64,000 bases of DNA. Source: Xanthobacter agilis. Its GTDB lineage: Bacteria; Pseudomonadota; Alphaproteobacteria; Rhizobiales; Xanthobacteraceae. The translations under genes and the position numbers were made by a program. The DNA lies in assembly GCF_021730435.1 (NCBI RefSeq), contig NZ_JABWGX010000005.1, positions 1-64,000 of the forward strand, in the 5' to 3' direction. This document shows, one piece after another, positions 48,119 through 57,416 of this stretch. The notes beneath the pieces were generated by a model, which was given only the letters and a program-made list of their open reading frames with translations, searched no databases and was not told where the DNA came from. Position 1 is the stretch's first letter; each line of letters begins with the position of its first letter.

Positions 48119-49048
48119 ATGACCGACAATCCTGAAACCATCAGCCTGTATCAGTTCTTCCAGCGGTTCCCAGACGAGGAAACTGCTCGCAAGTACTTCG
48201 AGAACAACCGCTGGACCGGTGAAGTCTGCTGCCCCCATTGCGGCAGCTTGTCGGTGGCGGAGGTCAAGAACCACAAGCCGATGCCCTACCGCTGCCGGGG
48301 CTGCCGCCAGCACTTCAGCGTCCGCACTGGCACCGTTCTGGCCGAATCGCGCTTACCGCTGCAAAAGTGGCTCATGGCGATCTACATGATGACCACGGCG
48401 CGCAAGGGCATTCCGTCCACGCAGATGGCGCGCGAACTCGGCATCACGCAAAAGTCGGCTTGGTTCCTTGCGCAGCGCATCCGCGAAACTTGGCTGGCCG
48501 GCCAATGGGGTGGCATGGGCGATCATGTCCAGGTCGATGAAACCTATGTCGGCGGTCGCGAGAAGAACAAGCACGCCGACAAGAAGCTTCGCGCTGGTCG
48601 CGGGTCGGTCGGTAAGACCGCCGTTGCCGGCATCCGCTCGGAGACTGGCGAAGTCCGCGCGGTCGTCGTCGCTGATACCAAGGCCGGGACGCTCGGCGCT
48701 TTCGTGCAGGATCATGCCAACCCCGGCGCTACGGTCGTTACTGACACCGACGGCGGCTACGTTGAGCTTGAAGCCGCTGGCTTCAACCATATCCGCATCA
48801 ATCCCTCGGTTGGCGAGTACGTCCGCGACATGGCCCATACCAACGGGATCGAAAGCTTCTGGTCGCTGCTCAAGCGCGGCTACATCGGTATCTACCACTA
48901 CATGAGCGCGAAGCACCTGCATCGCTACGTCAACGAGTACTCATTCCGCCACAACACCGCTCGCGCTGGCACCATGCCGTTCATCGACATGACGCTTCGC
49001 CGGTCGGTCGGGAAGCGCCTCACCTACAAGGGCCTGATCCATGCCTGA
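48119..49048 (+). CDS. IS1595-family transposase (ISXO2-like)
   Basis: This 309-residue enzyme has an N-terminal zinc-ribbon (CCPHCG about 37-42 and CRGC about 60-63). A helix-turn-helix-like segment follows (IPSTQMARELGITQKSAWFLAQRI), then an RNase H-like DDE/N domain: VQVDETYVGGREKN for the first Asp, VVTDTDGGYVELE for the second, and HTNGIESFWSLLKRGYIGIYHYMS for the last acidic/Asn segment. This is the IS1595/ISXO2-like family. It looks intact. The ATG at 48119 lies 7 bases after the predicted -10 box, so initiation would be almost leaderless. It overlaps the ParA-like gene by eight bases. Confidence 0.92.
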   Translation: MTDNPETISLYQFFQRFPDEETARKYFENNRWTGEVCCPHCGSLSVAEVKNHKPMPYRCRGCRQHFSVRTGTVLAESRLPLQKWLMAIYMMTTARKGIPSTQMARELGITQKSAWFLAQRIRETWLAGQWGGMGDHVQVDETYVGGREKNKHADKKLRAGRGSVGKTAVAGIRSETGEVRAVVVADTKAGTLGAFVQDHANPGATVVTDTDGGYVELEAAGFNHIRINPSVGEYVRDMAHTNGIESFWSLLKRGYIGIYHYMSAKHLHRYVNEYSFRHNTARAGTMPFIDMTLRRSVGKRLTYKGLIHA

Positions 49049-50351
49049 CGACAAGAAGATGATCGAGCCGATCAACGCGGACTTTGATGCGGTCGCCAAG
49101 GCCATGGTGTCGAACCTGACTGATGGTCCTTCAGCCACTCCAAAAAGCCCCGCGCCACGGGATCGGCTAGAAACTCAATCTAGCGGTCAGGATGCCCCCC
49201 GTGGCACGGCGGGGGCCAGCACTTCGATTCGCAGTTCAACCTCCGCGGGGGAGATTCCAGTAGCCAAAGTCGTTTCGCTCTTTAATCACAAAGGCGGCGT
49301 CAGCAAGACCACTACCGCCTTTCACCTTGGGTGGAAGCTGGCCCGGCTCGGGAAACGGGTTCTGATTGTGGATGCCGATCCGCAATGCAACCTAACTGGC
49401 TTAACGCTGGGAATAGAGGATTACGACTCGCTGTTCGCTTTTTACGACAGCAAGCAGAACACAGACATTTTCAGCAGTCTTGCCCCGGTGTTCGCGCTGG
49501 GCGGTGACACGGTATCTTCTCAGGGAGGGAAGACGCCGATTACTAAGACCAACAATCCAAACCTGTTCATCCTTGCTGGGAACATACGATTTTCGGAGAT
49601 CGACACTCAAATTGCCACCGCATTGACCAGCAGCGCGACAATTCCGATTCTGCGCCGGTTTGTAAGCGCATTTAACGAATTGATACGCCGAGTCGCAAAA
49701 GAGAATGCCGTTGATATAGTTTTGATCGATATGAGCCCGAGCGTATCGGCCACAAATCACTGCATTCTAATGAGTTCAGACTATTTCATAATTCCAATTT
49801 CTCCTGATTTCTTCTGCTATCAGGCTATGGATTCGCTTAGCAACGTTTTTCCGCGGTGGGTTGATGAAATATCAAGCTTTAAAGACGGAGGTGCAGATTC
49901 TTTGCCTGTCAACAATCCAAAAATGCTTGGATATATATCTCAAAACTACAGAATTTACACGGTAGAAGATAAGACTGAAACGTCGGATCAAAAGCAAATG
50001 TCGAAAGCCTATGTTGAGTGGCTCCAAAAGATAAAAGTACTTGTATCAGAAAAGCTTGTCCCCGTTCTGCAGAGCAAGGGCATGATTATTAACGAGCAGG
50101 AATTTCGGGATGCAGTTGGATATGATGAACCTTACCACCTCGCAGGGGTTCAGAATTTCAGCGGTTTGATACCAGTCTCTCAAAAACTTTCGAAGCCTAT
50201 CTTTGAACTAACGTCAGCAGACGGCCAATGGACCGGTGCGCGCTGGGTGCGAAAGGATGCCAAGGGTAAGGAGCATGGGATCAAGGTGAACATTGAAGAA
50301 GCTAACATGGTCTATACCCGTCTCGCGGAGGCCATCATCGCCATGGCATAG
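49041..50351 (+). CDS. ParA/Soj-like ATPase carried by the element
   Basis: This 436-residue protein is a ParA/MinD-type P-loop ATPase. The deviant Walker A is FNHKGGVSKTTTAFHL (about 81-96), with the signature Lys before GG, then VLIVDADPQCNLTGL (A') and IVLIDMSPSVSATN (Walker B). The first 70 or so residues are Ser/Pro/Ala-rich and disordered-looking. The C-terminal part from about 260 is not a standard ParA region. The coding sequence is clearly AT-rich compared with flanking genes, a sign of recent transfer. No parB or parS is nearby, so plasmid partition is doubtful. Its overlap with the transposase gene suggests it belongs to the element, as passenger or transposition helper; neither is proven. 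Confidence 0.87.
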   Translation: MPDDKKMIEPINADFDAVAKAMVSNLTDGPSATPKSPAPRDRLETQSSGQDAPRGTAGASTSIRSSTSAGEIPVAKVVSLFNHKGGVSKTTTAFHLGWKLARLGKRVLIVDADPQCNLTGLTLGIEDYDSLFAFYDSKQNTDIFSSLAPVFALGGDTVSSQGGKTPITKTNNPNLFILAGNIRFSEIDTQIATALTSSATIPILRRFVSAFNELIRRVAKENAVDIVLIDMSPSVSATNHCILMSSDYFIIPISPDFFCYQAMDSLSNVFPRWVDEISSFKDGGADSLPVNNPKMLGYISQNYRIYTVEDKTETSDQKQMSKAYVEWLQKIKVLVSEKLVPVLQSKGMIINEQEFRDAVGYDEPYHLAGVQNFSGLIPVSQKLSKPIFELTSADGQWTGARWVRKDAKGKEHGIKVNIEEANMVYTRLAEAIIAMA

Positions 50352-50366
50352 GCCGTGGCGCGGCTC

Positions 50367-50387
50367 GGCTAGCTAGGTATATAGGCC
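50367..50387 (-). repeat. Right terminal inverted repeat of the IS1595-type element
   Basis: Read on the minus strand it starts GGCCTATATACCTAGCTAG and differs from the left repeat at positions 6 and 15. It lies 15 bases after the ParA-like stop codon. Confidence 0.85.
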
Positions 50388-50432
50388 ACTTCTGCGAACC
50401 TTTCCCGCAGGTGTTCGCGCGGGTGTTCTGTC

Positions 50433-52235
50433 TTATGCCGCACCCCGCGCGCGCCAGGCGCGCCAGCCGCCGAAGGCGGTGATGTCTTCGGCCTGGGCCA
50501 CCGCATGGGCCTCGCACAGGAAGCCGCTGGCGCTGGTGCCGTCATCGAGGCTGATCTTGCCGATGCCGAGGGGGGCCGGAATGGCGGCCACGAATGCGCC
50601 GAAGGCGGCGGGCGGCAGGCCCCACACCTCCACCTCCAGGCCGGGTCCGGAGAAACCGGGGGTCCGGATCAGGCCCGGCTTGGGCGGCAGGGTGCCGGGC
50701 AAGGCGTAAAGCTGATAATCCGGCGTGGTGCGGCAGGCCTTCAGGAGGACGCCGCCGGCCCGCGTCAGCTCGGGATTGAGCGGCATGCCTGTGAGATGGG
50801 CGCCCACCACCACCAGCGGAACCAGTCCCTCGCGGGAGGGGGCGAGGCGGGCCTGTTCGGGGATCGCGGCGGCACGGTCGTGGCCGAGACCGGTGGCGGC
50901 GGCCCGGTGCAGCCGGTCCGCCAGCACGGCGAGGTCATCGTCGCAGAAGGCGGGGGCGACCAGGGTGACGCCCACCGGCAGCCCGTCCGCCCGGAAGCCG
51001 GAGGGCACCGCCACGGCGCAGCAGTCCAGCAGGTTCACGAAATTGGTGTAGCGCCCCAGCATGGCATTGAGGCCGATGGGGTCGGCCCGCATCTCGGCGA
51101 CGGTGGTGATGCGCGGCGCGGTGGGCAGCAGCAGCACGTCCATCTTCGCCCATTCGGCGTCGGTGGCCTTGCGATAGGCCTCGAGGGCATAGGCGCCGCA
51201 GAAGGCGTCCACCGCCGAGAACTGCCGCGCGCCTTCGATGATGGTGCGCACGGTGGCATCGATGTCGGCGGCGTGGGCATCGAAGAAGGTCTGAACCGCC
51301 GCCAGCCGCTCGGCCACCCAGGGGCCGCCATAGAGCAGGCTCGCGCAATCGCGGAAGGGGGCGTAATTGATCGCCACCATGGTGCCGCCGAGGGCCGTCA
51401 GGCGGGCGGCTGCGGCGTCGTAGAGGGCCTCGGCCTCGGTGTCGCCGGCGAAGACGCGTTCCTTGCCGCTGAGCACGCCGAAGCGGAATCCGGCGAGGGG
51501 CAGGGAACGCGGGGCGGCGGCGCGGGAATAGACATCGCCCTCGTCCTCCCCCTGCATGATCTGCCGCACGAGGGTGGCATCCCCGGCGGTGGCGCCGAGC
51601 ACGGAGATGCAATCGATGCTCCGGCAGGCCGGCACCAGGCCGGTATTGGGCACGAGCCCCTTGGTGGGCTTCACCCCCACCAGATTGTTGAACGCCGCCG
51701 GCACGCGCCCGGAGCCGGCGGTGTCGGTGCCCAGCGCGAAGGCGACCTGGCCGGAGGCGACCGCCACCGCCGAGCCGGAGGACGAGCCGCCCGAAACGTA
51801 GTCGGGATTGAACACGCTGCGCGGCGCGCCATAGGGCGAGCGGGTGCCGTTGAGGCCGGTGGCGAACTGGTCGAGATTGGTCTTGCCGATGACGAGCGCG
51901 CCCGCTGCCTTCAGCCGCGCCACGGTGGCCGCATCCCGCTGCGGCGCATAGGCGAAGGCGGGGCAGGCGGCCGTGGTCGCAAGCCCCTTCACATCGATAT
52001 TGTCCTTCACCGCGAAGGGGATGCCCCACAAGGGCCGGGCCTCGCGCCCGCCCTCGGCCATGAGCGCGCGGGCGGCGGCGCGCAGGTCGTCATCCGCGAA
52101 TCTGGAGATCCATACGGCGGGGTCGGTGCCCGCGTGGAGGCGACGGATCACCTCCTCGATGACGTCGAGCGGCGTGACGGTGCCGGCCGCGTAGCCCGCC
52201 TTCAAGGTCGAAATGTCGAGCATGTCCGGCAGCAT
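50433..52235 (-). CDS. atzF: Allophanate hydrolase
   Basis: This 600-residue enzyme hydrolyses allophanate to ammonia and carbon dioxide, the last step of the pathway. The amidase-signature domain covers about residues 20-440 with the Ser-cisSer-Lys triad: Lys77 in FAVKDNIDVKG, the cis-Ser in SGGSSSGSAVAVA (about residue 152) and the nucleophile Ser175 in GTDTAGSGRVPA. The C-terminal domain (about 460-600), a gamma-glutamylcyclotransferase-like fold, is complete, ending in the GFLCEAHAV region. Its start codon overlaps the carboxylase stop by one base, so it is the final gene of the guanidine operon. The IS1595-type element lies 46 bp beyond its stop. Confidence 0.95.
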   Translation of the reverse strand: MLPDMLDISTLKAGYAAGTVTPLDVIEEVIRRLHAGTDPAVWISRFADDDLRAAARALMAEGGREARPLWGIPFAVKDNIDVKGLATTAACPAFAYAPQRDAATVARLKAAGALVIGKTNLDQFATGLNGTRSPYGAPRSVFNPDYVSGGSSSGSAVAVASGQVAFALGTDTAGSGRVPAAFNNLVGVKPTKGLVPNTGLVPACRSIDCISVLGATAGDATLVRQIMQGEDEGDVYSRAAAPRSLPLAGFRFGVLSGKERVFAGDTEAEALYDAAAARLTALGGTMVAINYAPFRDCASLLYGGPWVAERLAAVQTFFDAHAADIDATVRTIIEGARQFSAVDAFCGAYALEAYRKATDAEWAKMDVLLLPTAPRITTVAEMRADPIGLNAMLGRYTNFVNLLDCCAVAVPSGFRADGLPVGVTLVAPAFCDDDLAVLADRLHRAAATGLGHDRAAAIPEQARLAPSREGLVPLVVVGAHLTGMPLNPELTRAGGVLLKACRTTPDYQLYALPGTLPPKPGLIRTPGFSGPGLEVEVWGLPPAAFGAFVAAIPAPLGIGKISLDDGTSASGFLCEAHAVAQAEDITAFGGWRAWRARGAA

Positions 52236-55200
52236 CAGGCCTCCTCCTCCATGACGGCGATAACATCGCCCGCCCGCACCGTGCGGCCGGGCTTGCAGCG
52301 CACTTCCAGAAGCCGACCCGAGGCGGGGGCGAGCACTTCCATTTCCATCTTCATGGATTCGAGGATGGCGATGGGCTCGCCGGCCTTTACCACGGCCCCT
52401 TCCTCAACCACCACCTTCCAGACCGTGCCGGTCATGTGGGCGGCAACCGCGGTGGCGCCGGAGGGCAGGGGCTCCTCCTCGCCGGCGGCCAGCACCAGGG
52501 CATCCTCGGCCACGAAGCTGTCGAGTCCGCGGGCCTTCCAATCCGCCCGCTCGGCCTCGAAGGCGGCCTGCCGGTGGGCCTGGAAGGCGTCGATCTCGGC
52601 TGTGTTGGCGGCGAGGAACCGGGCGTGGGTGCGCCAGGAGAATTCCGTCTCCTCGATCTTCAAGGGATAGCGCCCATGGGGGAAGGCGGCGCGCGCCTCG
52701 GCGAGCTCGGTCTCGTCCACGGGGTAGAAGCGGATGCGATCGAAGAAACGCAGCAAATGCGGGTGGCCGGGCTCGAACTCGCGGGTGGAGCGCCAGGAGT
52801 TCCACATCTGCACCGTGCGGCCGAACAGCTGGTAGCCGCCCGGCCCCTCCATGCCATAGACGCACAGATAGGCGCCGCCGATGCCCACCGCGTTCTCCGG
52901 GGTCCAGGTGCGGGCCGGATTGTATTTGGTGGTGACAAGGCGGTGGCGCGGATCAAGCGGGGTCGCCACCGGCGCGCCGAGATACACATCGCCCAGGCCC
53001 AGCACCAGGTAATCCGCCTCGAACACGATGCGATGGACGTCTTCGATGGAATTGAGGCCGTTGATGCGGCGGATGAACTCGATGTTGGACGGGCACCAGG
53101 GCGCATCGGGGCGCACCAGCTCCTGATACTTGCGCATGGCGAGCTGGACCGAGGGATCGTTCCAGGACAGCGGCAGGTGCACGATGCGCGAGGGCACGGT
53201 GGCGTCCTCGGCGTGGGGCAGGGACGCCTCCAGCTCGGCCAGCGCCGCCACCAGCTTCGTGCCGGAGATGCGGTCCGGATCAAAATGCACCTGGAGCGAG
53301 CGGATGCCGGGGGTGAGATCCACGATGCCCGGCAGCTTCGCGGCGCGGATGGCCTGCGCGAGCAGCCCCACCCTGAGGCGCAAGGCGATGTCGAGCATCA
53401 TGGGGCCGTATTCGACCAGGAGGTAGTCGTCGCCCGCGCGGCGATAGACCACCGGCACCTCGCCATCGGGAATGGAGCCCAGGATGGGGCTCTGGGTCAG
53501 GCCTTCGGCCGCCGGCAGAATGGCGGGGGCGGTGACGCGCGGGCTGTCGGCCACATAGCCATCGGCGCAGGAAAAGCGCACGCCGTCGCCGGGTTTGAGC
53601 TGGCCGACCTTCCACAGGTCGTCCTTCGCCACCACCACCGGGCACACGAAGCCGCCGAGGCTCGGCCCGTCCGGTCCCAGGATGATGGGCATGTCGCCGG
53701 TGAAGTCGAGGGCGCCGACGGCATAGGCGTTGTCGTGGATGTTGGAAGGGTGGAGGCCGGCTTCCCCGCCATCGGCGCGCGCCCAGCGCGGTTGCGGACC
53801 CATGAGCCGCACACCGGTGCGGGCGCTGTTGAAATGCACCTCGTAGCGGTGAGTGAAGAGGTCGGAAATGTCCTCGACCTGGAAGAAGTCGGGTGCGCCG
53901 TGGGGGCCGGAGCGCACCGTGAGCGTCCATTCGCCGGTCAGCTCGGGGATCTCCTCTGGCGTCGCGATACGCGCGGGTGTGGTCGGCTCCTCGCCCATCT
54001 TCAGCACGTCGCCGGCACGCAGCGTGCCGGTGGCGTGGCCGCCGAAGCCGCCGAGGCCGAAGGTGGCCTTGGACCCCATGAAGTCCGGCACATCCAGCCC
54101 GCCCGCAACAGCCAGATAGGCCCGCTGGCCGGGGCCGGCGACCGCCTTCATGACCAGGGTCTCGCCGGCCTTGACGGTGATCGGTGCGAAACGCGCCAGC
54201 GGGCGTCCGTCGATCTTCGCGTTCATGTCGGCGCCGGTGAGGGCGATCACCGCGTCGCGGTGGAAGCGGAGCGTCGGGCCGGTGAGGGTGCATTCGAGGG
54301 CCGCCGCGCTCTCGGCGTTGCCGACGAGCGCATTGGCGAGGCGGTGGGAGCGCGCGTCCATGGGGCCGGAGGGGGGAATGCCCACGTCCCACAGGCCGAG
54401 CCGGCCCGGCACGTCCTGAACGCTGGTCTGCGCGCCGGGGGCGAGCACCTCGATGGCGCGGGGCGTGAAGGCGAAATCCTTCAGCACGCTGGTGGCGACG
54501 GCGCCGGACACGAACGCCTCGCCCGCCGCCACCGCGCCGAGATAGTCGAGATTGGTCTCAAGGCCGTCGATCCGCGCGCCCTTCAGCGCGGCCTGGAGCT
54601 TTGCCACCGCCTCGGCACGGTCGGCGCCGTGGACGATGAGCTTGGCCAGCATAGGGTCGTAATGGGCGGTGACCTCGCTGCCGCGCTCGATCCAGCCATC
54701 GACGCGCGCGCCTTCGGGGAAGCTCAGCGCCGTGACGCGGCCGGTGGAGGGGCGGAAATCGGCCTGCGGGTTCTCCGCATAGATGCGTGCCTCGATGGCG
54801 GCGCCCCTGGGCGCGAGGCGCTCCGGCGGGGTGAATGCGCCCGCTGCCTGGCGGATCATCCATTCCACCAGATCGACGCCGAAGACTTCTTCCGTGACCG
54901 GATGTTCCACTTGCAGGCGGGTGTTCACCTCCAGGAAATAGAAGTCCTGGCGGGCGACGTCCCAGATGAACTCGACCGTGCCTGCGCTTTCATAGGACAC
55001 CGCCTCACCAAGCTTGCGGGCGGCGTCCGTGAGGCGGGCGCGCTGCTCCACCGTGAGGCCGGGGGGCGGTGTCTCCTCGATCACCTTCTGGTTGCGGCGC
55101 TGAAGCGAACAGTCGCGCTCGCCCAGCGTCAGCACCCGCCCGTCGCCGAGGCCGAAGATCTGCACTTCCACATGGCGGGCGGTGGCAACGAAGCGTTCGA

Positions 55201-55792
55201 GATAGACGCGGGCATCGCCGAAGCTCGCCTTGCCCATGCGCTGCACGTTGGCGAACTTCGTGCGCAGCTCCTCGGCATCGGCGCAGAGCTGCATGCCGAT
55301 GCCGCCGCCGCCGGCGGTGCTTTTCAGCATCACCGGATAGCCGATGGCTTCCGCCGCGGCCACCGCCGCGTCGGCGTCGTCCAGGAGCCCGGAGCCGGGC
55401 AGCAGCGGCACGCCGGCGGCCTTCGCGATCTCGCGGGCCGTGTGCTTCAGCCCGAAATCGCGCAAATGTTCGGGGCGCGGGCCGATGAAGGCGATGCCCT
55501 CGGCCGCCAGCCGTTCCGCGAAGGCGGCGTTCTCGGACAAGAAGCCGTAGCCGGGATGCACCGCCTGCGCCCTCGTCGCCTTGGCGGCGGCGAGGATGGC
55601 GTCGGCCTTCAGGTAGCTGTCTTTGGCCGCATCCGGGCCGATGTGGAAGGCTTCGTCCGCGGCCAGCACCGGCGCGGTGAAGCGGTCGGCGTCGGAATAG
55701 ACCGCCACCGATGGGATGTTCATCTTCTTGAGCGTGCGGATGACGCGGCCGGCGATCTCGCCCCGGTTGGCGATGAGAACCTTCTTGAACAT
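52235..55792 (-). CDS. uca: Biotin-dependent guanidine/urea carboxylase
   Basis: This 1185-residue enzyme carboxylates its substrate with ATP, bicarbonate and biotin. Domain order is biotin carboxylase (about 1-450; KVLIANRGEIAGRVIRT, GGGGIGMQL, EVNTRLQVEHPVTE), AHS2-like (about 480-770), AHS1-like (about 790-1000) and biotinyl carrier with Lys1148 in ESMKMEMEV. It is traditionally called urea carboxylase. The riboswitch upstream and two DUF1989 proteins beside it match operons whose carboxylase was shown, in the literature on ykkC-controlled genes, to prefer guanidine. Specificity cannot be read here without a structural alignment, so urea remains possible. Confidence 0.92.
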   Translation of the reverse strand: MFKKVLIANRGEIAGRVIRTLKKMNIPSVAVYSDADRFTAPVLAADEAFHIGPDAAKDSYLKADAILAAAKATRAQAVHPGYGFLSENAAFAERLAAEGIAFIGPRPEHLRDFGLKHTAREIAKAAGVPLLPGSGLLDDADAAVAAAEAIGYPVMLKSTAGGGGIGMQLCADAEELRTKFANVQRMGKASFGDARVYLERFVATARHVEVQIFGLGDGRVLTLGERDCSLQRRNQKVIEETPPPGLTVEQRARLTDAARKLGEAVSYESAGTVEFIWDVARQDFYFLEVNTRLQVEHPVTEEVFGVDLVEWMIRQAAGAFTPPERLAPRGAAIEARIYAENPQADFRPSTGRVTALSFPEGARVDGWIERGSEVTAHYDPMLAKLIVHGADRAEAVAKLQAALKGARIDGLETNLDYLGAVAAGEAFVSGAVATSVLKDFAFTPRAIEVLAPGAQTSVQDVPGRLGLWDVGIPPSGPMDARSHRLANALVGNAESAAALECTLTGPTLRFHRDAVIALTGADMNAKIDGRPLARFAPITVKAGETLVMKAVAGPGQRAYLAVAGGLDVPDFMGSKATFGLGGFGGHATGTLRAGDVLKMGEEPTTPARIATPEEIPELTGEWTLTVRSGPHGAPDFFQVEDISDLFTHRYEVHFNSARTGVRLMGPQPRWARADGGEAGLHPSNIHDNAYAVGALDFTGDMPIILGPDGPSLGGFVCPVVVAKDDLWKVGQLKPGDGVRFSCADGYVADSPRVTAPAILPAAEGLTQSPILGSIPDGEVPVVYRRAGDDYLLVEYGPMMLDIALRLRVGLLAQAIRAAKLPGIVDLTPGIRSLQVHFDPDRISGTKLVAALAELEASLPHAEDATVPSRIVHLPLSWNDPSVQLAMRKYQELVRPDAPWCPSNIEFIRRINGLNSIEDVHRIVFEADYLVLGLGDVYLGAPVATPLDPRHRLVTTKYNPARTWTPENAVGIGGAYLCVYGMEGPGGYQLFGRTVQMWNSWRSTREFEPGHPHLLRFFDRIRFYPVDETELAEARAAFPHGRYPLKIEETEFSWRTHARFLAANTAEIDAFQAHRQAAFEAERADWKARGLDSFVAEDALVLAAGEEEPLPSGATAVAAHMTGTVWKVVVEEGAVVKAGEPIAILESMKMEMEVLAPASGRLLEVRCKPGRTVRAGDVIAVMEEEA

Positions 55793-55808
55793 GGCGCTGT
55801 CTCCGGCG

Positions 55809-56483
55809 TCAGGCGGTGGCCGGATCGAACACCAGGACGCGGATCGGCGTCGGGTCGAAATCGTTGCAGGGGTTGTTCACCTGCGGGCAGTTGGAGATGA
55901 GCACCAGCATGTCGCGCGCCGCCAAGAGGTCCACATGGTCGCCGGGCGCCGAGACCCCGTCCACGATGGCGAGCTTGCCGTCGGCCTCGATGGGCACGTT
56001 CATGAAGAAATTGATGTTGGGCACGATGTCCCGCTTGGTCATGCCGTGGGCGGCCGCGGCCATCACGAAGTTCTCGCGGCAGGCGTGCATGTAGCGGGTG
56101 TGGTGGCCGAAGCGCACCGTATTGGCCTCGCACGAGCAGGCCCCGGCCGAGGTGTCGTGCCGCCCGCAGCTGTCGCCCACCACCACGGCCAGCACATGGC
56201 CGAAGTTGGACATGAGCCGGGTGCCGGTGGTCACATAAGGCGCGCCCTGGGCGAGGATGGTGTCCTGGGCCGAATAGCGTTCCGAGGTGTCGTGCGCGTC
56301 ATAGACGAGGGTGTCCACGGCCTGGCAGCCCTTGATGTCGATGATGCGCAGGATCTGGCCCTTCTGGATCACCTTCGACCATGGCCGATTGGCGGGCACG
56401 GTGAAATCGTAGACGGCCTTGGCTTCATCGAGCACCGGGGCGGCGAAGAAGGGGGTGGCGGAAGCGGTGTTGAGCGCGGTCAT
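55809..56483 (-). CDS. DUF1989 protein UAAP2, carboxyguanidine deiminase subunit
   Basis: This 224-residue protein is the urea-amidolyase-associated protein 2 type. Together with UAAP1 it forms the carboxyguanidine deiminase (CgdAB in Pseudomonas, as recalled from literature), which converts the carboxylase product to allophanate and ammonia. Characteristic stretches are GQILRIIDIKGCQAVDTLVYDAHDTSERYSAQDT, GDSCGRHDTSAGACSCEANTVRFG with clustered Cys/His that could bind a metal, NINFFMNVPIE and LISNCPQVNNPCNDFDPTPIRV. I chose the ATG at 56483, with GGGAGGG upstream; a longer frame to 56828 runs into UAAP1. It is 16 bp from the carboxylase gene. Confidence 0.9.
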   Translation of the reverse strand: MTALNTASATPFFAAPVLDEAKAVYDFTVPANRPWSKVIQKGQILRIIDIKGCQAVDTLVYDAHDTSERYSAQDTILAQGAPYVTTGTRLMSNFGHVLAVVVGDSCGRHDTSAGACSCEANTVRFGHHTRYMHACRENFVMAAAAHGMTKRDIVPNINFFMNVPIEADGKLAIVDGVSAPGDHVDLLAARDMLVLISNCPQVNNPCNDFDPTPIRVLVFDPATA

Positions 56484-56494
56484 GGGTCCCTCCC

Positions 56495-57331
56495 TCAGGC
56501 CTGGAGCCAGGTGGCGTTGTTCTCGAAGCCGCGTGCGGCCTCGCTGGTGGCGGTGCGGCACAGGTCGTCGGCTGCGGGCGCGGGAAGCTGGAACACGATC
56601 GCCTCGACCGGGCCGGGGGCGAAGCGGGTGTCCGGCGCCAGCGGGTGGGGGCAGTTGGAGACCGCGACGATGAGGTCCAATTCGGCCCGCAGGTCCACGA
56701 AATCGCCGGGCTGCACGATGCCATCGCGCCACACCGGCTTGTGGTCCACGAATGAGACCGGCGCGAAGAAGGAGATCACCGGCGCCACGTCGCGCGGGCC
56801 AAGGCCGTGCTTGGCGGCGGCGAGCCACATGTTGTCGCGCGTGTTGCGCTCCGCCGCGTTGCCGTACTTCTTCAGGTTCGAGGCGGGGGTGGAGCCGCCG
56901 ATGATGGTGTCATGGGCGCAGCAGGTGTCTTCCACGATGGAGAACAGCACCCGGCCCATGTCCGAGAACAGCACCCGGCCCTTGCGGATGTCGGCGGTCC
57001 ACTGGACCTTCACCGTGTCGGCGCTGTTGTAGCGCTCGGAAGGGTCGGAGAGGTTCCAGGCGAACACCGACACGCCCGGATTGCCGCAGGTGTTGAGCAG
57101 GCGCAGGCCCTCGCCCCGGCGGATCACCTTGGTCCAATACCAGCCGCCGGGGATGGTCTCGGCGTGGCGCACGCTCGCGGGGGCGATGGGCGCGCCGTCG
57201 CGCGCGGTGGGGGCGGGCAGCACGCGCGGGGTGACGGCGTCGCCGGCCGCCTTGAGTTGCTCGTAACGCTGGCGGCGGGTGGCGATCAGGGCTGCCTTTT
57301 CGGCATCGGGGGTGTCGAAAGATGATGTCAT
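56495..57331 (-). CDS. DUF1989 protein UAAP1, carboxyguanidine deiminase subunit
   Basis: This 278-residue protein is the larger partner of UAAP2. The region GWYWTKVIRRGEGLRLLNTCGNPGVSVFAWNLSDPSERYNSADTVKVQW is the DUF1989 core, followed by EDTCCAHDTIIGG and VAPVISFFAPVSFVDH with conserved Cys/His. It shares DUF1989 parts with UAAP2 but has about 55 extra N-terminal residues. Gap to UAAP2 is 11 bp, so the two are cotranscribed and probably form a complex. The deiminase activity is established for homologues, not tested here; urea-amidolyase-associated protein is the older name. Confidence 0.9.
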   Translation of the reverse strand: MTSSFDTPDAEKAALIATRRQRYEQLKAAGDAVTPRVLPAPTARDGAPIAPASVRHAETIPGGWYWTKVIRRGEGLRLLNTCGNPGVSVFAWNLSDPSERYNSADTVKVQWTADIRKGRVLFSDMGRVLFSIVEDTCCAHDTIIGGSTPASNLKKYGNAAERNTRDNMWLAAAKHGLGPRDVAPVISFFAPVSFVDHKPVWRDGIVQPGDFVDLRAELDLIVAVSNCPHPLAPDTRFAPGPVEAIVFQLPAPAADDLCRTATSEAARGFENNATWLQA

Positions 57332-57416
57332 GTCTCAACGCCTTGGATGATCGGGTCGTCCCGCTTCAGGTTCCCGTGCGCGCGCCGGGTCGTCCCGGCC
57401 GGGTGGAAAGGGTGGG

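Larger units (their letters stand above)
48054..50387 (+). mobile_element. IS1595-type element carrying a ParA-like gene
   Basis: A 2.3-kb element bounded by 21-bp inverted repeats that match at 19 positions (48054-48074 left; 50367-50387 right, beginning GGCCTGTATACCTAA and its counterpart). The match may extend two bases outward on each side with one more mismatch. It holds a transposase of the IS1595 family and an overlapping ParA-like ATPase. I see no 8-bp target duplication, which this family normally makes, so the ends may have been rearranged or the true edges differ. It lies between the LysR gene and atzF, and the ATPase part is far more AT-rich than the chromosome. Confidence 0.85.

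Noticed and set aside
49041-50351. Plasmid partition locus
   Set aside because: ParA-like motifs are present, but there is no parB, parS repeats or replication gene nearby, and the gene is inside a transposable element.
48044-50397. Eight-base target duplication of the IS1595-type element
   Set aside because: Bases left of the element (ATAAATTT or neighbours) and right (ACTTCTGC or TTCTGCGA) do not match under either choice of edges.
52235-55792. Acetyl- or propionyl-CoA carboxylase
   Set aside because: Biotin carboxylase and carrier domains are present but the middle has AHS1/AHS2-like domains rather than a carboxyltransferase for acyl-CoA, and DUF1989 genes are next to it.
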